This document shows, one piece after another, positions 35,400 to 46,100 of a stretch of DNA of 64,000 bases. Positions within the stretch are counted from its first letter, which is position 1. Every line of letters starts with the position of its first letter. The notes beneath the pieces were generated by a model. The model was not told where the DNA came from and searched no databases. It was given only the letters and a program-made list of their open reading frames with translations. The DNA is from CAZHCG01 sp046484285 (lineage in GTDB: Bacteria > Myxococcota_A > Polyangia > JAAYKL01): assembly GCA_046484285.1 (NCBI GenBank), contig JAWOBP010000186.1:53434-117433 (forward strand), written 5' to 3'. The translations under genes were made by a program, and so were the position numbers.

Positions 35400-37228
35400 T
35401 GCAGGACGGCTCTTTGCCACTGAACATGATCCTGGACCAGGTGAGCAGGGACAAAGGCATCGAGAAGGATGTGCTCGTCGAGGCGATCGAGGCGGCGATT
35501 CTGACCGCCGCCAAGCGCACTTTCGGTCAGGGTCGCGAGCTCGAGGCGCATTACAACGACGAGACCGGAATCGTCGATCTTTACCAGTACATGACCGTGG
35601 TCGAGGAAGTCGAGCACCCCGAGCGGGAGATGACGCTCGAGGCGGCGAAGAAGCACGGCCTTGAGGCCGAGGTGGGTGAGGAGCTCGGCTTCCAGATCTT
35701 CTACCGCAAGGAGGACGAGAAGCAGGCCAAGAAGCAGGACAAGGAGTTCGGAGACATTCTGGATCTGCGCACCTCGGGTCGCGGCTTCGGACGGATCGCG
35801 GCGCAGACCGCCAAGCAGGTGATCATCCAGCGCGTGCGCGACGCGGAACGCGAGAACATCTACAACGAATACAAGGACCGCAAGCACGAGGTGATCGCCG
35901 GGATCGTGCGCCGCTTCGAGCGCAACAACAGCATCATCGTGGATCTGGGTCGCACCGAGGCGGTGATCCCCGCCCGCGAGCAGACCCCGCGCGAGTCGTA
36001 TCGGCCGGGCGACCGGGTGATGGCGTTCGTCAAGAATATCGACCGCGAGGCCCGTGGCTCGCAGATCATCCTTTCGCGCACCGACGTCGGCCTTTTGAAA
36101 AAGCTGTTCGAGATGGAGGTTCCCGAGATCTACGAAGGGATCGTTTCGATCGTGACCGCGGCCCGCGAGCCGGGCGCGCGTTCCAAGATTGCGGTCACCT
36201 CGCGCGACGCGGACGTCGATCCCGTCGGAGCCTGCGTGGGCATGCGCGGCTCGCGAGTGCAGGCCGTGGTGCAGGAGCTACGCGGCGAGAAGATCGATAT
36301 AGTGCCCTGGGAACGCGATCCGGCGCGCTTCGTGTGCAACGCGATCCAGCCCGCGGAGGTCTCGCGAGTGATCATCGACGAGGCCAACGGCTCGATGGAG
36401 CTGGTGGTTCCGGACGACAAGCTCTCTTTGGCGATCGGCCGCCGCGGACAAAACGTTCGCCTCGCCTCGCAGCTCGTGGACTGGAGGCTCGACGTGGTCA
36501 GCGAGACCGACTTCCACGAGCGGGAGCAGGAGGCGATCGCCAATCTGGCGCTGATCGACGGAATCGACGAGAACACGGCGCGTACGATGTACAAGCTGGG
36601 CTTCCGCACCGTGGAGGAGGTCGCCGAGGCAGAGGCGAGCGAGCTGACCGGCATCCCCGGTATCGGGGGATCCGAGGCGGTCGGGAGCATCCAGGCCTCG
36701 GCCGAGGAGACGATGGAGAAGCTCCGCCAGGCGCGGATGCGCAAACTGGCCGCGCGCGAGGAGCCGCTCTCCCCGCGCGAGCGTTTTCTGTTCGTGCGCG
36801 GAGTGGGCGAGCGCACGATCGAGCTGCTCGCCGAGGCCGGCTACCGCAAGCCCGAGGAGGTGGCCGAAGAGGACGACCTCGATCGTCTCGTGCTGGGCAC
36901 GGGCTTCGGGATCAGGAAGGTGCGGCAGCTGGTGGAAGGGATGCGGCAGTACCTGGCCAGCGAGGAGCAGATTCTTGCCGAGGTGCGCGATGTCGCGCTG
37001 CGCGAGATTGCCGAGCAGGAGGCCGAGCAGGAGGAGGAAGAGGCGGATCAGGGAGACGGCGAGCAGGCGGAGCCGGCGGAGCACGAGGGCGACGAGCCGG
37101 AAGAGGCCGAGGGCGCCGGCGGGGAAGACCCCGAAAAGGGAGACGAGATCGCCGCGAAAGAGGGAGAAGGCGAGGAAGACGCTGTGGCGGCGGACGTGGA
37201 CATGGACACGTTGGACGAAGGTTGGTAG
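35399..37228 (+). CDS. nusA: Transcription factor NusA
   Basis: A 609-residue elongation/termination factor. In order: N-terminal RNA-polymerase-binding domain (1-135), S1 domain (about 138-205), KH1 and KH2 (about 210-350; GACVGMRGSRVQAV and LAIGRRGQNVRLA), then helix-hairpin-helix repeats (about 370-535) resembling the acidic AR repeats of longer NusA proteins, and a very acidic Glu-rich tail of about 70 residues. It is the likely regulator of the leader terminator upstream by analogy with E. coli. Confidence 0.97.
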   Translation: MQDGSLPLNMILDQVSRDKGIEKDVLVEAIEAAILTAAKRTFGQGRELEAHYNDETGIVDLYQYMTVVEEVEHPEREMTLEAAKKHGLEAEVGEELGFQIFYRKEDEKQAKKQDKEFGDILDLRTSGRGFGRIAAQTAKQVIIQRVRDAERENIYNEYKDRKHEVIAGIVRRFERNNSIIVDLGRTEAVIPAREQTPRESYRPGDRVMAFVKNIDREARGSQIILSRTDVGLLKKLFEMEVPEIYEGIVSIVTAAREPGARSKIAVTSRDADVDPVGACVGMRGSRVQAVVQELRGEKIDIVPWERDPARFVCNAIQPAEVSRVIIDEANGSMELVVPDDKLSLAIGRRGQNVRLASQLVDWRLDVVSETDFHEREQEAIANLALIDGIDENTARTMYKLGFRTVEEVAEAEASELTGIPGIGGSEAVGSIQASAEETMEKLRQARMRKLAAREEPLSPRERFLFVRGVGERTIELLAEAGYRKPEEVAEEDDLDRLVLGTGFGIRKVRQLVEGMRQYLASEEQILAEVRDVALREIAEQEAEQEEEEADQGDGEQAEPAEHEGDEPEEAEGAGGEDPEKGDEIAAKEGEGEEDAVAADVDMDTLDEGW

Positions 37229-37231
37229 CGA

Positions 37232-37849
37232 ATGGATGGTGTCGCCAGAACGGGGAACGACGGCGGCCGCGATCGCGTGCCGCAGCGTTCCTGCGTGGCC
37301 TGTCGTCACAAGACCGCGGCGGCGAGGCTGCTGCGTCTCGCGGCGACGCCCGACGGCGGAATTGCGGTCGACTGGCGGCGCAACCTCGGCGGAAGAGGGG
37401 CGTATGTCTGCGCGCGCCGCGAGTGCGTGGAGCGGGCGCTGAGCGGGCAGAGGCTCTCCCGCGCCTTGCACCGACGCGTCGTTCTCCCGTCCGCCGAGGA
37501 GGTGTTGAGTTCGGCGTTGCGCGCGCGCGAGCGCCAGCTGAAGACGCTGCTCTCCTCGGCGCGGGGAGCGGATGATATCGAAATAGGCGCCGACGCGGCG
37601 CGGCGAGCCGTGGCCGGCGGTCGCGGGGCGCTGCTGCTGCTCGCAGCCGACGGAAGTCGGCGAGACGAGCTGGCCGAGGTGGCGGCTCGTGGCGGGATCG
37701 GGGCGCGCAGCGCGCCGTCGAAGTTGCGACTGGGCGATTTGCTCGGGCGCGGGCCGACGGGCGCAGCGATGCTGATCGACGAGGGAATCGCGGAAGCGGT
37801 CGCGAGATCGCTGGACGAGATGAGCGACTTGAGGCCGGTCGACGCGTGA
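37232..37849 (+). CDS. YlxR-YlxQ fusion protein
   Basis: A 205-residue protein combining two usually separate neighbours. Residues 15-85 are YlxR/DUF448 (RSCVACRHK and GRGAYVCARRECVERAL), a small RNA-binding protein known in some bacteria as RNase P modulator RnpM. Residues about 105-195 look like the L7Ae/L30e-type YlxQ (ARRAVAGGRGALLLLAADGS, LGDLLGRGPTGAAMLID). It starts four bases after the nusA stop. Gene order nusA-ylxR-ylxQ-infB is standard, so the fusion keeps the operon logic. Confidence 0.85.
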   Translation: MDGVARTGNDGGRDRVPQRSCVACRHKTAAARLLRLAATPDGGIAVDWRRNLGGRGAYVCARRECVERALSGQRLSRALHRRVVLPSAEEVLSSALRARERQLKTLLSSARGADDIEIGADAARRAVAGGRGALLLLAADGSRRDELAEVAARGGIGARSAPSKLRLGDLLGRGPTGAAMLIDEGIAEAVARSLDEMSDLRPVDA

Positions 37850-37916
37850 GCGCGACGCGGCGAGGTAATCGAAGGGGGTCGATCCGACTCGATCCGATGG
37901 ACGACCCGGAGGAAAA

Positions 37917-40478
37917 ATGGCTCAGAAAGTCAGGGTTTTCAAGCTGGCTCGGGAGTTCGGCGTCGGCAACGACACGATGGTCGCCAGGATCCAGAACCTG
38001 GGGTTCGCCGTGCGCAACTACATGAGCGCCCTGGAGGCAGAGGACGCCCAGCGCGTGCGCCGGCTCCTGGAGAAAGAGCGGGAGGAGAACACCGTCGAGG
38101 AGCGGATCCGCCCGACGGTGATCCGCCGACGGACCAAGGCCACCAAGCCGGTCGAGCCGGTCGAGCCGCCGCCTCCCGCGGTGGAGGAGAGCGAACAGGT
38201 CGTCGAGCCGGCGGCGCCGGCGCGGGCGGTCGAGGAGGAGCCGGCGGTGGTCGAGGCTCCCGGGATCGAGCCGGCGGCGATCGAAGAGGCGGACGAACGG
38301 GAGGCCGGGATCGCGGCCGAACCGGAGCCGGCGCCGGCGCTCGAGCCCGAGCTCGGGCCGCGGCCGGAGCCGGAGCTCGAGCCGGAGGCCGAGCGCGAGG
38401 AGGAGCCGGAAGGAATCGCCGCGCCGGGAGAAGGGCTCGCGGCGGAGAAGGAGAAGCCTTCGGTGGAGAAGATCGAGCGTCCTCAGGCTCTGCGTCCGGC
38501 GTCCGAGGCGCCGGTGGTTCGCAGGCGGGTCGCGCCCGTCCAGGAGGAAGGCGGACGGCGCCGCAAGGGATCGAGGCGGCGACAGGTGGAGAGCCGCGAG
38601 ATCACGCCCAGCCGTCGCTACCCGGGATCGTTCGCGCCGGGGCGCAAGCGGAGGATGACGCCGGGCAAGAAGGGCAAGAAGACCGAGATCACGGTGCCCA
38701 AGGCGAGCAAGCGCGTGATCCGCATCGAAGAGCAGATCACGCTCCAGGAGCTGGCCAAGCGGATGAGCGTCAAGGCCGTGGAGCTGCTGATGAAGCTGAT
38801 CGGCCTCGGCGTCTCCGGCGTCAACATCAACTCAACTTTGGACAGCGAGACGGCCAAGATCGTGGCAGAGGAATTTGGTTACGACTTGGAGGACGTGGCG
38901 ATCCAGGAGGAGGATTTGCTCGCCCAGACGAGATCCGAGGAGAGCGAGGAAGAGCGCAGGCTCCGCGAGCCGCGCGCTCCGATGGTCACGATGATGGGCC
39001 ACGTCGACCACGGCAAGACCTCGCTGCTCGACTCGATCCGCAAGTCGGACGTCGTCTCCGGCGAGGCCGGCGGCATCACTCAGCACGTCGGCGCCTACCG
39101 CGTGAGCACGGAGCTCGGCACGGTTTCGTTCGTCGACACCCCCGGCCACGAGGCGTTCACGGCGATGCGCGCCCGCGGCGCCAACCTCACGGATATCGTG
39201 GTCTTGGTCGTTGCGGCCGACGACGGTGTGATGCCGCAGACGATCGAGGCGATCAACCACGCCCGCGCGGCCGGGGTGCCGATCATCGTGGCGGTCAACA
39301 AGTGCGACGTGCAGAACGCCGATCCGGCCCGTGCGCGCCGGATGCTGATGGAGAACAACCTGGTTCCCGAGGAGCTGGGCGGCGACGTGATCGTGGTCGA
39401 CGTTTCGGCCAAGACCGGCGAGGGCATCGACAAGCTGCTGGAGATGATATCGCTCCAGGCCGAGGTGATGGAGCTCGATGCCAACCCCAAGCGTCCCGCG
39501 ACCGGCGTCGTGCTCGAGGCCTATCTCGATCGAGGCCGCGGTCCGGTGGCCAACGTCGTGGTCCAGGAGGGGACGCTCCGCGTCGGCGAATGCATGGTCG
39601 CCGGAGCGGCCTACGGCAAGCTGCGCGCCTTGACCGACGAGTACGGCCAGAAGGTCGAGGAGGCCGGGCCGTCGACTCCGATCGAGGTGCTGGGTCTGGG
39701 CGCGGTGCCGGGCGCCGGTGACATCTTCGACGTGGTGCCCGACCTCAAGCTGGCCGAGAAGATCGGCGATCAGCGCGCCGAGAAGACGCGCTCCGCCGCG
39801 GTCGCGCCCAGCGCCAAGCCGTCGCTGGAGGCGCTCTACCAGCAGATGCAGGCCGACCAGCAGGCCGAGCTGCAGTTGATCATCAAGTCCGACGTGCAAG
39901 GCACGATGGAGGCGTTGCGCGACTCGCTGAACAAGCTGTCCGGCGAAAAGGTCAAGGTCAACATCGTGCACGCCTCGGTGGGCGGGATCACCGAATCCGA
40001 CGTGATGCTGGCTGCCACGGCCAGCGCGATCATTCTCGGTTTCAACGTCCGTCCCGCCGGCAAGGCGCGCAAGCTCGCCGAGGAGCAAGGCGTAGAGATT
40101 CGGATCTTCTCCGTGATCTACGAGGTGGTTGACTCGGTCAAGCAGGCGATGGTCGGCATGCTCGAGCCCGAGATACGCGAGGAGAGCCTCGGCCAAGTGG
40201 AGGTACGAGATACCTTCAGGATTCCCAAGGTGGGCACCGTGGCCGGTTCGTACGTGTTGGAGGGCAAGGTGCAGCGCAACGCCAAGGCGCGCCTGATCCG
40301 CGACTCGGTCCAGATCTGGGAGGGACGCCTCTCCTCGTTGCGGCGCTTCAAGGACGACGTCCGCGAGGTCCAGAGCGGCTTCGAGTGCGGGATTTGCCTC
40401 GAGGGCTACAACGACGTCAAGGTGGGCGACGTGATCGAGGTCTTCACCGAGAAGGAAGTCGAGGCGAGCCTCGGATGA
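37917..40478 (+). CDS. infB: Translation initiation factor IF-2
   Basis: An 853-residue GTPase that delivers initiator tRNA. The N-terminal IF2_N domain (KVRVFKLAREFGV) is followed by a long Glu/Pro/Ala-rich linker (about 50-195) and a second IF2_N-like segment (TLQELAKRMSVKAVELL). The G domain then has GHVDHGKTS, DTPGHEAF and NKCD, and is followed by domains II, III and the C2 tRNA-binding domain ending in DVIEVFTEKEVEA. GGAGGAAAAA precedes the ATG. Length is typical for high-GC Deltaproteobacteria. Confidence 0.98.
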   Translation: MAQKVRVFKLAREFGVGNDTMVARIQNLGFAVRNYMSALEAEDAQRVRRLLEKEREENTVEERIRPTVIRRRTKATKPVEPVEPPPPAVEESEQVVEPAAPARAVEEEPAVVEAPGIEPAAIEEADEREAGIAAEPEPAPALEPELGPRPEPELEPEAEREEEPEGIAAPGEGLAAEKEKPSVEKIERPQALRPASEAPVVRRRVAPVQEEGGRRRKGSRRRQVESREITPSRRYPGSFAPGRKRRMTPGKKGKKTEITVPKASKRVIRIEEQITLQELAKRMSVKAVELLMKLIGLGVSGVNINSTLDSETAKIVAEEFGYDLEDVAIQEEDLLAQTRSEESEEERRLREPRAPMVTMMGHVDHGKTSLLDSIRKSDVVSGEAGGITQHVGAYRVSTELGTVSFVDTPGHEAFTAMRARGANLTDIVVLVVAADDGVMPQTIEAINHARAAGVPIIVAVNKCDVQNADPARARRMLMENNLVPEELGGDVIVVDVSAKTGEGIDKLLEMISLQAEVMELDANPKRPATGVVLEAYLDRGRGPVANVVVQEGTLRVGECMVAGAAYGKLRALTDEYGQKVEEAGPSTPIEVLGLGAVPGAGDIFDVVPDLKLAEKIGDQRAEKTRSAAVAPSAKPSLEALYQQMQADQQAELQLIIKSDVQGTMEALRDSLNKLSGEKVKVNIVHASVGGITESDVMLAATASAIILGFNVRPAGKARKLAEEQGVEIRIFSVIYEVVDSVKQAMVGMLEPEIREESLGQVEVRDTFRIPKVGTVAGSYVLEGKVQRNAKARLIRDSVQIWEGRLSSLRRFKDDVREVQSGFECGICLEGYNDVKVGDVIEVFTEKEVEASLG

Positions 40479-40506
40479 GGAGGCTCGGCTGGTCCGGGAG
40501 GAGCTG

Positions 40507-40890
40507 ATGTTCGTCGGCGTCTGCCGGCTCACACTTCACCTGCGGGGCATCGCATCCCTCAAGCAGAAACGGGGGGTGGTGCGCCGGGTGGTGGACCGCA
40601 CCCGCTCCAAGTTCAACGTCGCCGTCGCCGAGGTGAGCGACAACGACGATCTGAGGCGCGCCGTGATCGGCGCGGCGGTGGTGGGCAACTCGGCGGCGCA
40701 CGTGGACTCGATGATGGCCCGTATCGGAGGCTACGTGGAGCACATTTCACCGGTGCCGCTGGCGGATCGGGCGACCGAGGTGATTCCGCTGGGCGGAGAC
40801 ATCGGCGACGGGGTTTCCCTGGCGCCGCGTGACGAGTGGGCGGGATTCGGCGAGGCGGGCGACGACCGGGAGGCGGACGAGGAATGGTAG
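40507..40890 (+). CDS. YlxP/DUF503 family protein
   Basis: A 127-residue member of the DUF503 family found between infB and rbfA in many bacteria. It starts MFVGVCRLTLHL and contains SLKQKRGVVRRVVDRTRSKFNVAVAEV. Function is unsettled. GGGAGGAG precedes the ATG; its last codons overlap the next gene by seven bases. It carries an acidic C-terminal tail beyond the usual length. Confidence 0.85.
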   Translation: MFVGVCRLTLHLRGIASLKQKRGVVRRVVDRTRSKFNVAVAEVSDNDDLRRAVIGAAVVGNSAAHVDSMMARIGGYVEHISPVPLADRATEVIPLGGDIGDGVSLAPRDEWAGFGEAGDDREADEEW

Positions 40891-42251
40891 AGGACAGCGA
40901 TCGCACACTCCGCAGGCAACGGCGCGTCAGCGAGGCGCTGCGCGAGGAGATCTCAAAGTGGCTGGTCGGTGAGGCCGGCGATCCGCTGCTGGCCTGGACC
41001 GATGTGACCGGTGTCGAGGTCTCGAGCGACCTGCAGCTGGCGCGGGTCTTTTTCGTGCCCACCCGCGGCGACGACTCCGCCAAGGTGCGGGATCACCTGG
41101 AGCGAGCGGCGCCCAGGTTGCAGCGCCGAATCGGCGATCGACTGCGCCTGCGCCGCACTCCCAGGCTGTCCTTTCGCTACGACGAGAGCAGGGACCACGG
41201 CGAGCGCGTCGACCTGCTCGTGGAGGAGACACGCCGCGAGCGCGAGCTGCAATCCGACGGCGACGACCCGGCCGAGCTGCTGGCGGATCGGATCGGATCC
41301 GCGCGCCGCATCCTGGTCGCGGCTCACGTCAATCCGGACGGAGATGCGATCGGGTCGCTGCTGGGGATGCACCGCATCTTGCGCCTGATGGGCAAGACCG
41401 CGGTCGCCTTCGCCCCGGAGGGCGTGCCTTCGACCCTGAGTTTCCTGCCCGGAGTCGAGCTGACGACGCGCGAGCTGAAAGACGAGGCTCCTTTCGATCT
41501 CACGCTGCTGCTGGATACCGCGGCCGAGTCGCTGTTTCCCCCCGGCTTCCCCGATCCCGATCTGCGCGGAGAGCTGGCCGTGATCGACCATCATCCTCGC
41601 CACGGGGAGATAGGAGACGTGGTCGTCCGCCGCGAGGCGTCGGCCGTGGGCGAGATCATCTACGACCTGGCCCGCGAGCTGACGTGGCCGCTGGACCGCG
41701 AGATCGCCGCCTGCCTGTATGCTTCGATCGTTTCCGACACCGGTTCGTTCCGCTACAGCAGCACGACGGGCCACACCCACCGGGTCGCAGCCGACCTGGT
41801 CGAGCTGGGAGCGGAGCCGTGGCCGACCGCGACCTCGCTCTACGAGTCGTATCCGCTGAAGCGACAGCGGTTGCTGGCCGAGGTGCTCGGCACGCTGGAG
41901 GTGCACGCCGGGGGAGGGCTGGCGGTGATGACCGCCACGCGCGAGCTGCTCGCCGAATGCGGCGCGGGCAAGGCCGACCTCGACGGAATGGTCAATTTCG
42001 GCCGCGCGGTGGAGGGTGTCGAGATCGCGGCGATGCTGCGCGTCGAGGAGAACGGGGGAATCAAGGTCAGCTTCCGTTCCAAGGGCAGGTACGACGTTGG
42101 CGATCTGGCCGCCGGGTTCGGCGGGGGAGGACACGACAACGCGGCCGCCTGCACGCTGGAGGGGGTCGATCTCACCGAGGCGCGACGCCGGGTGATCGAA
42201 GCGGCCTCGCGGCTGCTGGCTAGCGGAGGCGACACCTCCCCGAATTCCTGA
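40884..42251 (+). CDS. RbfA-NrnA fusion: ribosome-binding factor A plus DHH/DHHA1 phosphoesterase
   Basis: A 455-residue single frame. Residues about 8-115 are RbfA (RRVSEALREEISKWL at the start, LQLARVFFVPTR, the RTPRLSFRYDES end), a cold-shock 30S maturation factor. Residues about 130-455 are an NrnA-type nanoRNase/pAp phosphatase with NPDGDAIGS, LLLDTA, VIDHHPRHGE (DHH), SDTGSFRYS and the DHHA1 segment GFGGGGHDNAA. In many bacteria rbfA and nrnA are adjacent genes in this operon; here there is no stop between them. ATG 40884 overlaps the previous stop. It ends overlapping the truB start (TGATG). Confidence 0.9.
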   Translation: MVEDSDRTLRRQRRVSEALREEISKWLVGEAGDPLLAWTDVTGVEVSSDLQLARVFFVPTRGDDSAKVRDHLERAAPRLQRRIGDRLRLRRTPRLSFRYDESRDHGERVDLLVEETRRERELQSDGDDPAELLADRIGSARRILVAAHVNPDGDAIGSLLGMHRILRLMGKTAVAFAPEGVPSTLSFLPGVELTTRELKDEAPFDLTLLLDTAAESLFPPGFPDPDLRGELAVIDHHPRHGEIGDVVVRREASAVGEIIYDLARELTWPLDREIAACLYASIVSDTGSFRYSSTTGHTHRVAADLVELGAEPWPTATSLYESYPLKRQRLLAEVLGTLEVHAGGGLAVMTATRELLAECGAGKADLDGMVNFGRAVEGVEIAAMLRVEENGGIKVSFRSKGRYDVGDLAAGFGGGGHDNAAACTLEGVDLTEARRRVIEAASRLLASGGDTSPNS

Positions 42252-43126
42252 TGGAAGGTCTGCTTCCGATCGACAAGCCCCGCGGCCCCACGTCGTTCGA
42301 CGTCGTGCGGGCCGTACGTCGCGCCGCCAACATTCGTCGCGTGGGCCACGCCGGCACACTCGATCCGCTCGCGGAGGGCCTGTTGCTGATCTGCCTGGGA
42401 AGGGCCACGCGACTGGTCGAGCTGCTGATGGGCGGCGAGAAGATCTACCGGGCGCGGATCGCGCTGGGCCGCCAGACCGAAACGGACGACGCGCAGGGGG
42501 AGACGCTGGCCGAGGCCGACGTCCCGCCGCTCGGCGAGAAGAGCGTGCGCGCCGCGCTGGCGCGTTTCACCGGAGAGATCGAACAGGTTCCGCCCGCCTA
42601 CTCGGCGCTCAAGCAAGAGGGAGTACCGCAGTACAGAAGGGCACGGAGAGGAGAGCGAGTCGAGCCGCGGCCACGCAAGGTGCGGATCGACGCGATCGAG
42701 CTGGAGCGGCTCGGCGAGCGCGAGCTGGAGCTGACCGTGCGCTGCGGGCGGGGAACGTACATCCGCTCGCTGGCCCGCGACCTGGGAATCGCGCTCGGCA
42801 CGCGCGCCCACCTGGCCGCGCTGCGGCGCACGCACGGCTCGGGTTTCGACGTCGAAGAGGCGCTGCCGCTGGCCAGGCTCGACGAGCCGGGCTTCGATCT
42901 CGGGTCGAGGGTGGTGCCGCTCGGCGAGGCGCTGCGCGGCAGGCCGCGGGCCGTGCTGGGCCGGGAAGAAGCGCGCCGCGTGCGAGACGGGCAGCGGATC
43001 GAGCCGCCCGGAGGACTGGAAGAGACGGCGCAGGGGCCGCTGGTGCTGCTGGACGACAGGGGGGAGCTGGTCGCCGTGGCCGAGCAGAGGGAAGGGCGGC
43101 TGGCGCCGCTCAAGGTCTTTCGCTGA
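42251..43126 (+). CDS. truB: tRNA pseudouridine-55 synthase TruB
   Basis: A 291-residue enzyme making pseudouridine 55 in tRNA. Motifs are IDKPRGPTSFDVVRAVR, HAGTLDPLAEGLL with the catalytic Asp, YSALKQEGVPQYRRARRGE, and CGRGTYIRSLARDLG. The C-terminal PUA-like part is short. It is the last gene of the rimP operon and faces the Cys-rich lipoprotein gene convergently with nine bases between. Confidence 0.96.
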   Translation: MEGLLPIDKPRGPTSFDVVRAVRRAANIRRVGHAGTLDPLAEGLLLICLGRATRLVELLMGGEKIYRARIALGRQTETDDAQGETLAEADVPPLGEKSVRAALARFTGEIEQVPPAYSALKQEGVPQYRRARRGERVEPRPRKVRIDAIELERLGERELELTVRCGRGTYIRSLARDLGIALGTRAHLAALRRTHGSGFDVEEALPLARLDEPGFDLGSRVVPLGEALRGRPRAVLGREEARRVRDGQRIEPPGGLEETAQGPLVLLDDRGELVAVAEQREGRLAPLKVFR

Positions 43127-43135
43127 GCGGCCCGC

Positions 43136-46100
43136 TCAGGGCGTGCCCGAGATCTCGACGTCGTCGACGCGCCAGTACCAGCCGTAGTTGGCCTCGTACT
43201 GGAACTCGACCTGGACCTGGGTCCCGCTCCACGAGCTGCGCTGCAAGTCGAGCGTTACGTGGCCCTCGGTGGTCGAGGTGTACTCGGTCAACAGGTACCA
43301 GGTGCTGCCGTCGTTGGTGATGTAGACGCGCGCGAAATCATAGTCGTCGTAGTCGTAGTAGTAGTGATCGAACTCCAGCGTGACCGTGTCGCAGGTGTCG
43401 CCGTCGTACCAGTCGGTGTACAGCCCCTCCAGCATATCGACTGATGAACCGGCCGCATCGGAGTTGCACTCGTAGTAGTAGCCGCTGCCGCCCGAGGGAG
43501 GTGAGCCGCTGGTCCGCTCCCAGGTGTAGCCGTCGGCGCCGTAGTAGCCGTCGCCGTCGTAGATGCTCCAGCCCGAGGGCAGGCCCGACTCGAAGGTCTC
43601 GTAGACCGAGATGCCGCAGCCCGAGGCCACGCACTGGTTGCTCGAGTCGCAGACCTCGTCGGTGCCGCAGTCGCTGTCGTAGATGCACTCCACGCACTCG
43701 GTCCAGGTTCCGTGGTCGAGGCAGTGCTGCGTGCCGCAGTCGTGGCAGTCCCAGTCGCACATCGTATCCTGGTCGCAGTAGGTGCAGGCCCCGCCGCTGC
43801 AGGTGTAGTAGTCGCCGCAGTCGGTGGTGCAGTCCGCCGGGCAGGTGCAGTAGTTCTCCGAGGCGGAGCAGCATCCATCGCCGCAGACGTCGTTGCAGTC
43901 ATCGGAGCAGTTGCAGTAGTCCTCGGAGGCGGAGCAGTACCCGTCGCCGCAGACGTCGGCGCAGTCGGCCGAGCAGCTGCCGTAGTCCTCGGAGACGGAG
44001 CAGCAGCCGTCGCCGCAGATGTCGTCGCAGTCGTCGGAGCAGGTGCAGTAGTCCTCGGTGGCCGAGCAGTATCCGTCTCCACAGATGTTGTCGCAGTCCT
44101 GGGGACAGGAACCGTAGTCCTCGGAGGCGGAGCAGCAGTCGTCGCCGCAGACCTCAAAGCAGTCGGCCGGGCAGTTGCAGTAGTTCTCGCCCGAGTCGCA
44201 GGTGCCGTCGCCGCAGCCGGGGCAGTCGCCCGGACAGGTCGACATCGTCTCGCCGCAGTTGCAGGTGCCGTCTCCGCAGTGGGCGCCGCAGTCGGTCTCG
44301 CAGTTGCAGGTCGTCTCGGCGCCCGTGCAGCAGCCGTCTCCGCAGACCGGGTCGCAGTCCTGGGAGCAGTTGCAGTCGCTCTCCGAGGCCGAGCAGTAGC
44401 CGTCGCCGCAGACGTCGGCGCAGTCGGCCGAGCAGTTACCGTAGTGCTCGGTGGCCGAGCAGCAGCCGTCGCCACAGATGTCGCCGCAGTCGCTCGGGCA
44501 GTTGCAGTAGTCCTCGGTGGCCGAGCAGTAGCTGTCGCCGCAGACGTCGGGGCAGTCGGCCGAGCAGTTGCCGTAGTTCTCGGATGCCGAGCAGCAGCCG
44601 TCGCCGCAGGTTACCGAGCAGTCGTCGCTGCACGTGCACTCTGTCTCGGAAGCCGAGCAGTAGCCGTCGCCGCAGACGTCGTTGCAGTCCTCCGAGCAGT
44701 TGCCGAAGTGCTCGGTGGCGGAGCAGCAGCCGTCGCCGCAGTAGTCGACGCACTCGGTCGGGCAGTTGCAGTAGTTCTCGCCGGCGGAGCAGCAGCCGTC
44801 GCCGCAGGCGTCGTTGCAGTCGTCGGGACAGGTGCAGGCGTTCTCCGAGGCGGAGCAGCAGGTGTCGCCGCAGATGTCGCCGCAGTCCTGGGGGCAGTTG
44901 CAGTAGCTCTCCCCGGTGGAGCAGCAGCCGTCGTCGCAGGTGATTTCGCAGTCGGCCGGGCAGTTGCAGTAGGTCTCGCCCACGTCGCAGGTGCCGTCCC
45001 CGCAGCTGACGCAGTCGTCCGGGCAGGAGGTCGCGTCCTCGCCGGCGGAGCAGCAGCCGTCGCCGCAGATCTCCTCGCAGTCCTGGGCGCAGCTGCAGGC
45101 GTCCTCGCTGGCCGAGCAGTAGCTGTCGCCGCAGCTGTCGCCGCAGTCCTGGGCGCAGTTGCCGTAGTGCTCGGAGGCGGAGCAGCAGCCGTCGCCACAG
45201 CTCTCCTCGCAGTCCTGAGCGCAGTTGCAGGCGTCCTCGCTGGCGGAGCAGCATCCGTCGCCGCAGACGTCGCCGCAATCGTCGGTGCAGTTGCAGTAGG
45301 TCTCGGAGGCGGAGCAGCATCCGTCGCCGCAGATGTCGCCGCAATCGTCCGGGCAGTCGCAGTAATTCTCGGAGGCCGAGCAGCAACCATCATTGCAAAC
45401 GTCGGGACAGTCGGAGGAGCAGTTGCAGAAGTTCTCCTCGGCGGAGCAGACGCTGTCACCGCACCCCTCGCAGTCATCAGGACAAGAGGAAGGCGTTTCC
45501 TCGTGGGTGCAGGATCCGTCGCCGCAGATCGCGTCGCAGTCGTCCGGGCAGGAGGTGGGCGACTCGTCGTGCGTGCAGGCGTCGTCGCCGCAGATCGCCT
45601 TGCAGTCGTCCGGGCACGAGGCCGCGGTCTCGTCGTGGGTGCAGGCGTCGTCCGGACAGACCGCCGGGCAGTCGTCCGGGCAGCCCAGAGCGTCCTCGTC
45701 GCCGTTGCAGCAGCTGTCGCCGCAGACAGATCCGCAGTCCTGGTCGCAGGAGCAGCTGTCCTCGTCGCCGTTGCAGCAGGTGTCGCCGCACTCGCTGCCG
45801 CAGTCCTCGGGGCAGGAGCAGCCGTCCTCGTCGCCGACGCAGAAGCCGTCACCGCAGAAAGTTTCGCAGTCCTCGAGGCAGTTCTCCGGCGTCTCTTCTC
45901 CCGCGCAGTACCCGTCGCCGCAGGTGGTCGGGCAGTCCTCGAGGCAGGTCTCGGGGGTCTCGTCGCCGAGACAGAGATCGTCGCCGCAGGTGGTCGGGCA
46001 GTCCTCGAGGCAGGTCTCCGTGGTCTCGTCGCCGTTGCAGCAGCCGTCGCCGCAGACCGCGCCGCAGTCCAGGTCGCAGTTGCACGGGTCCTCGTCGCCG

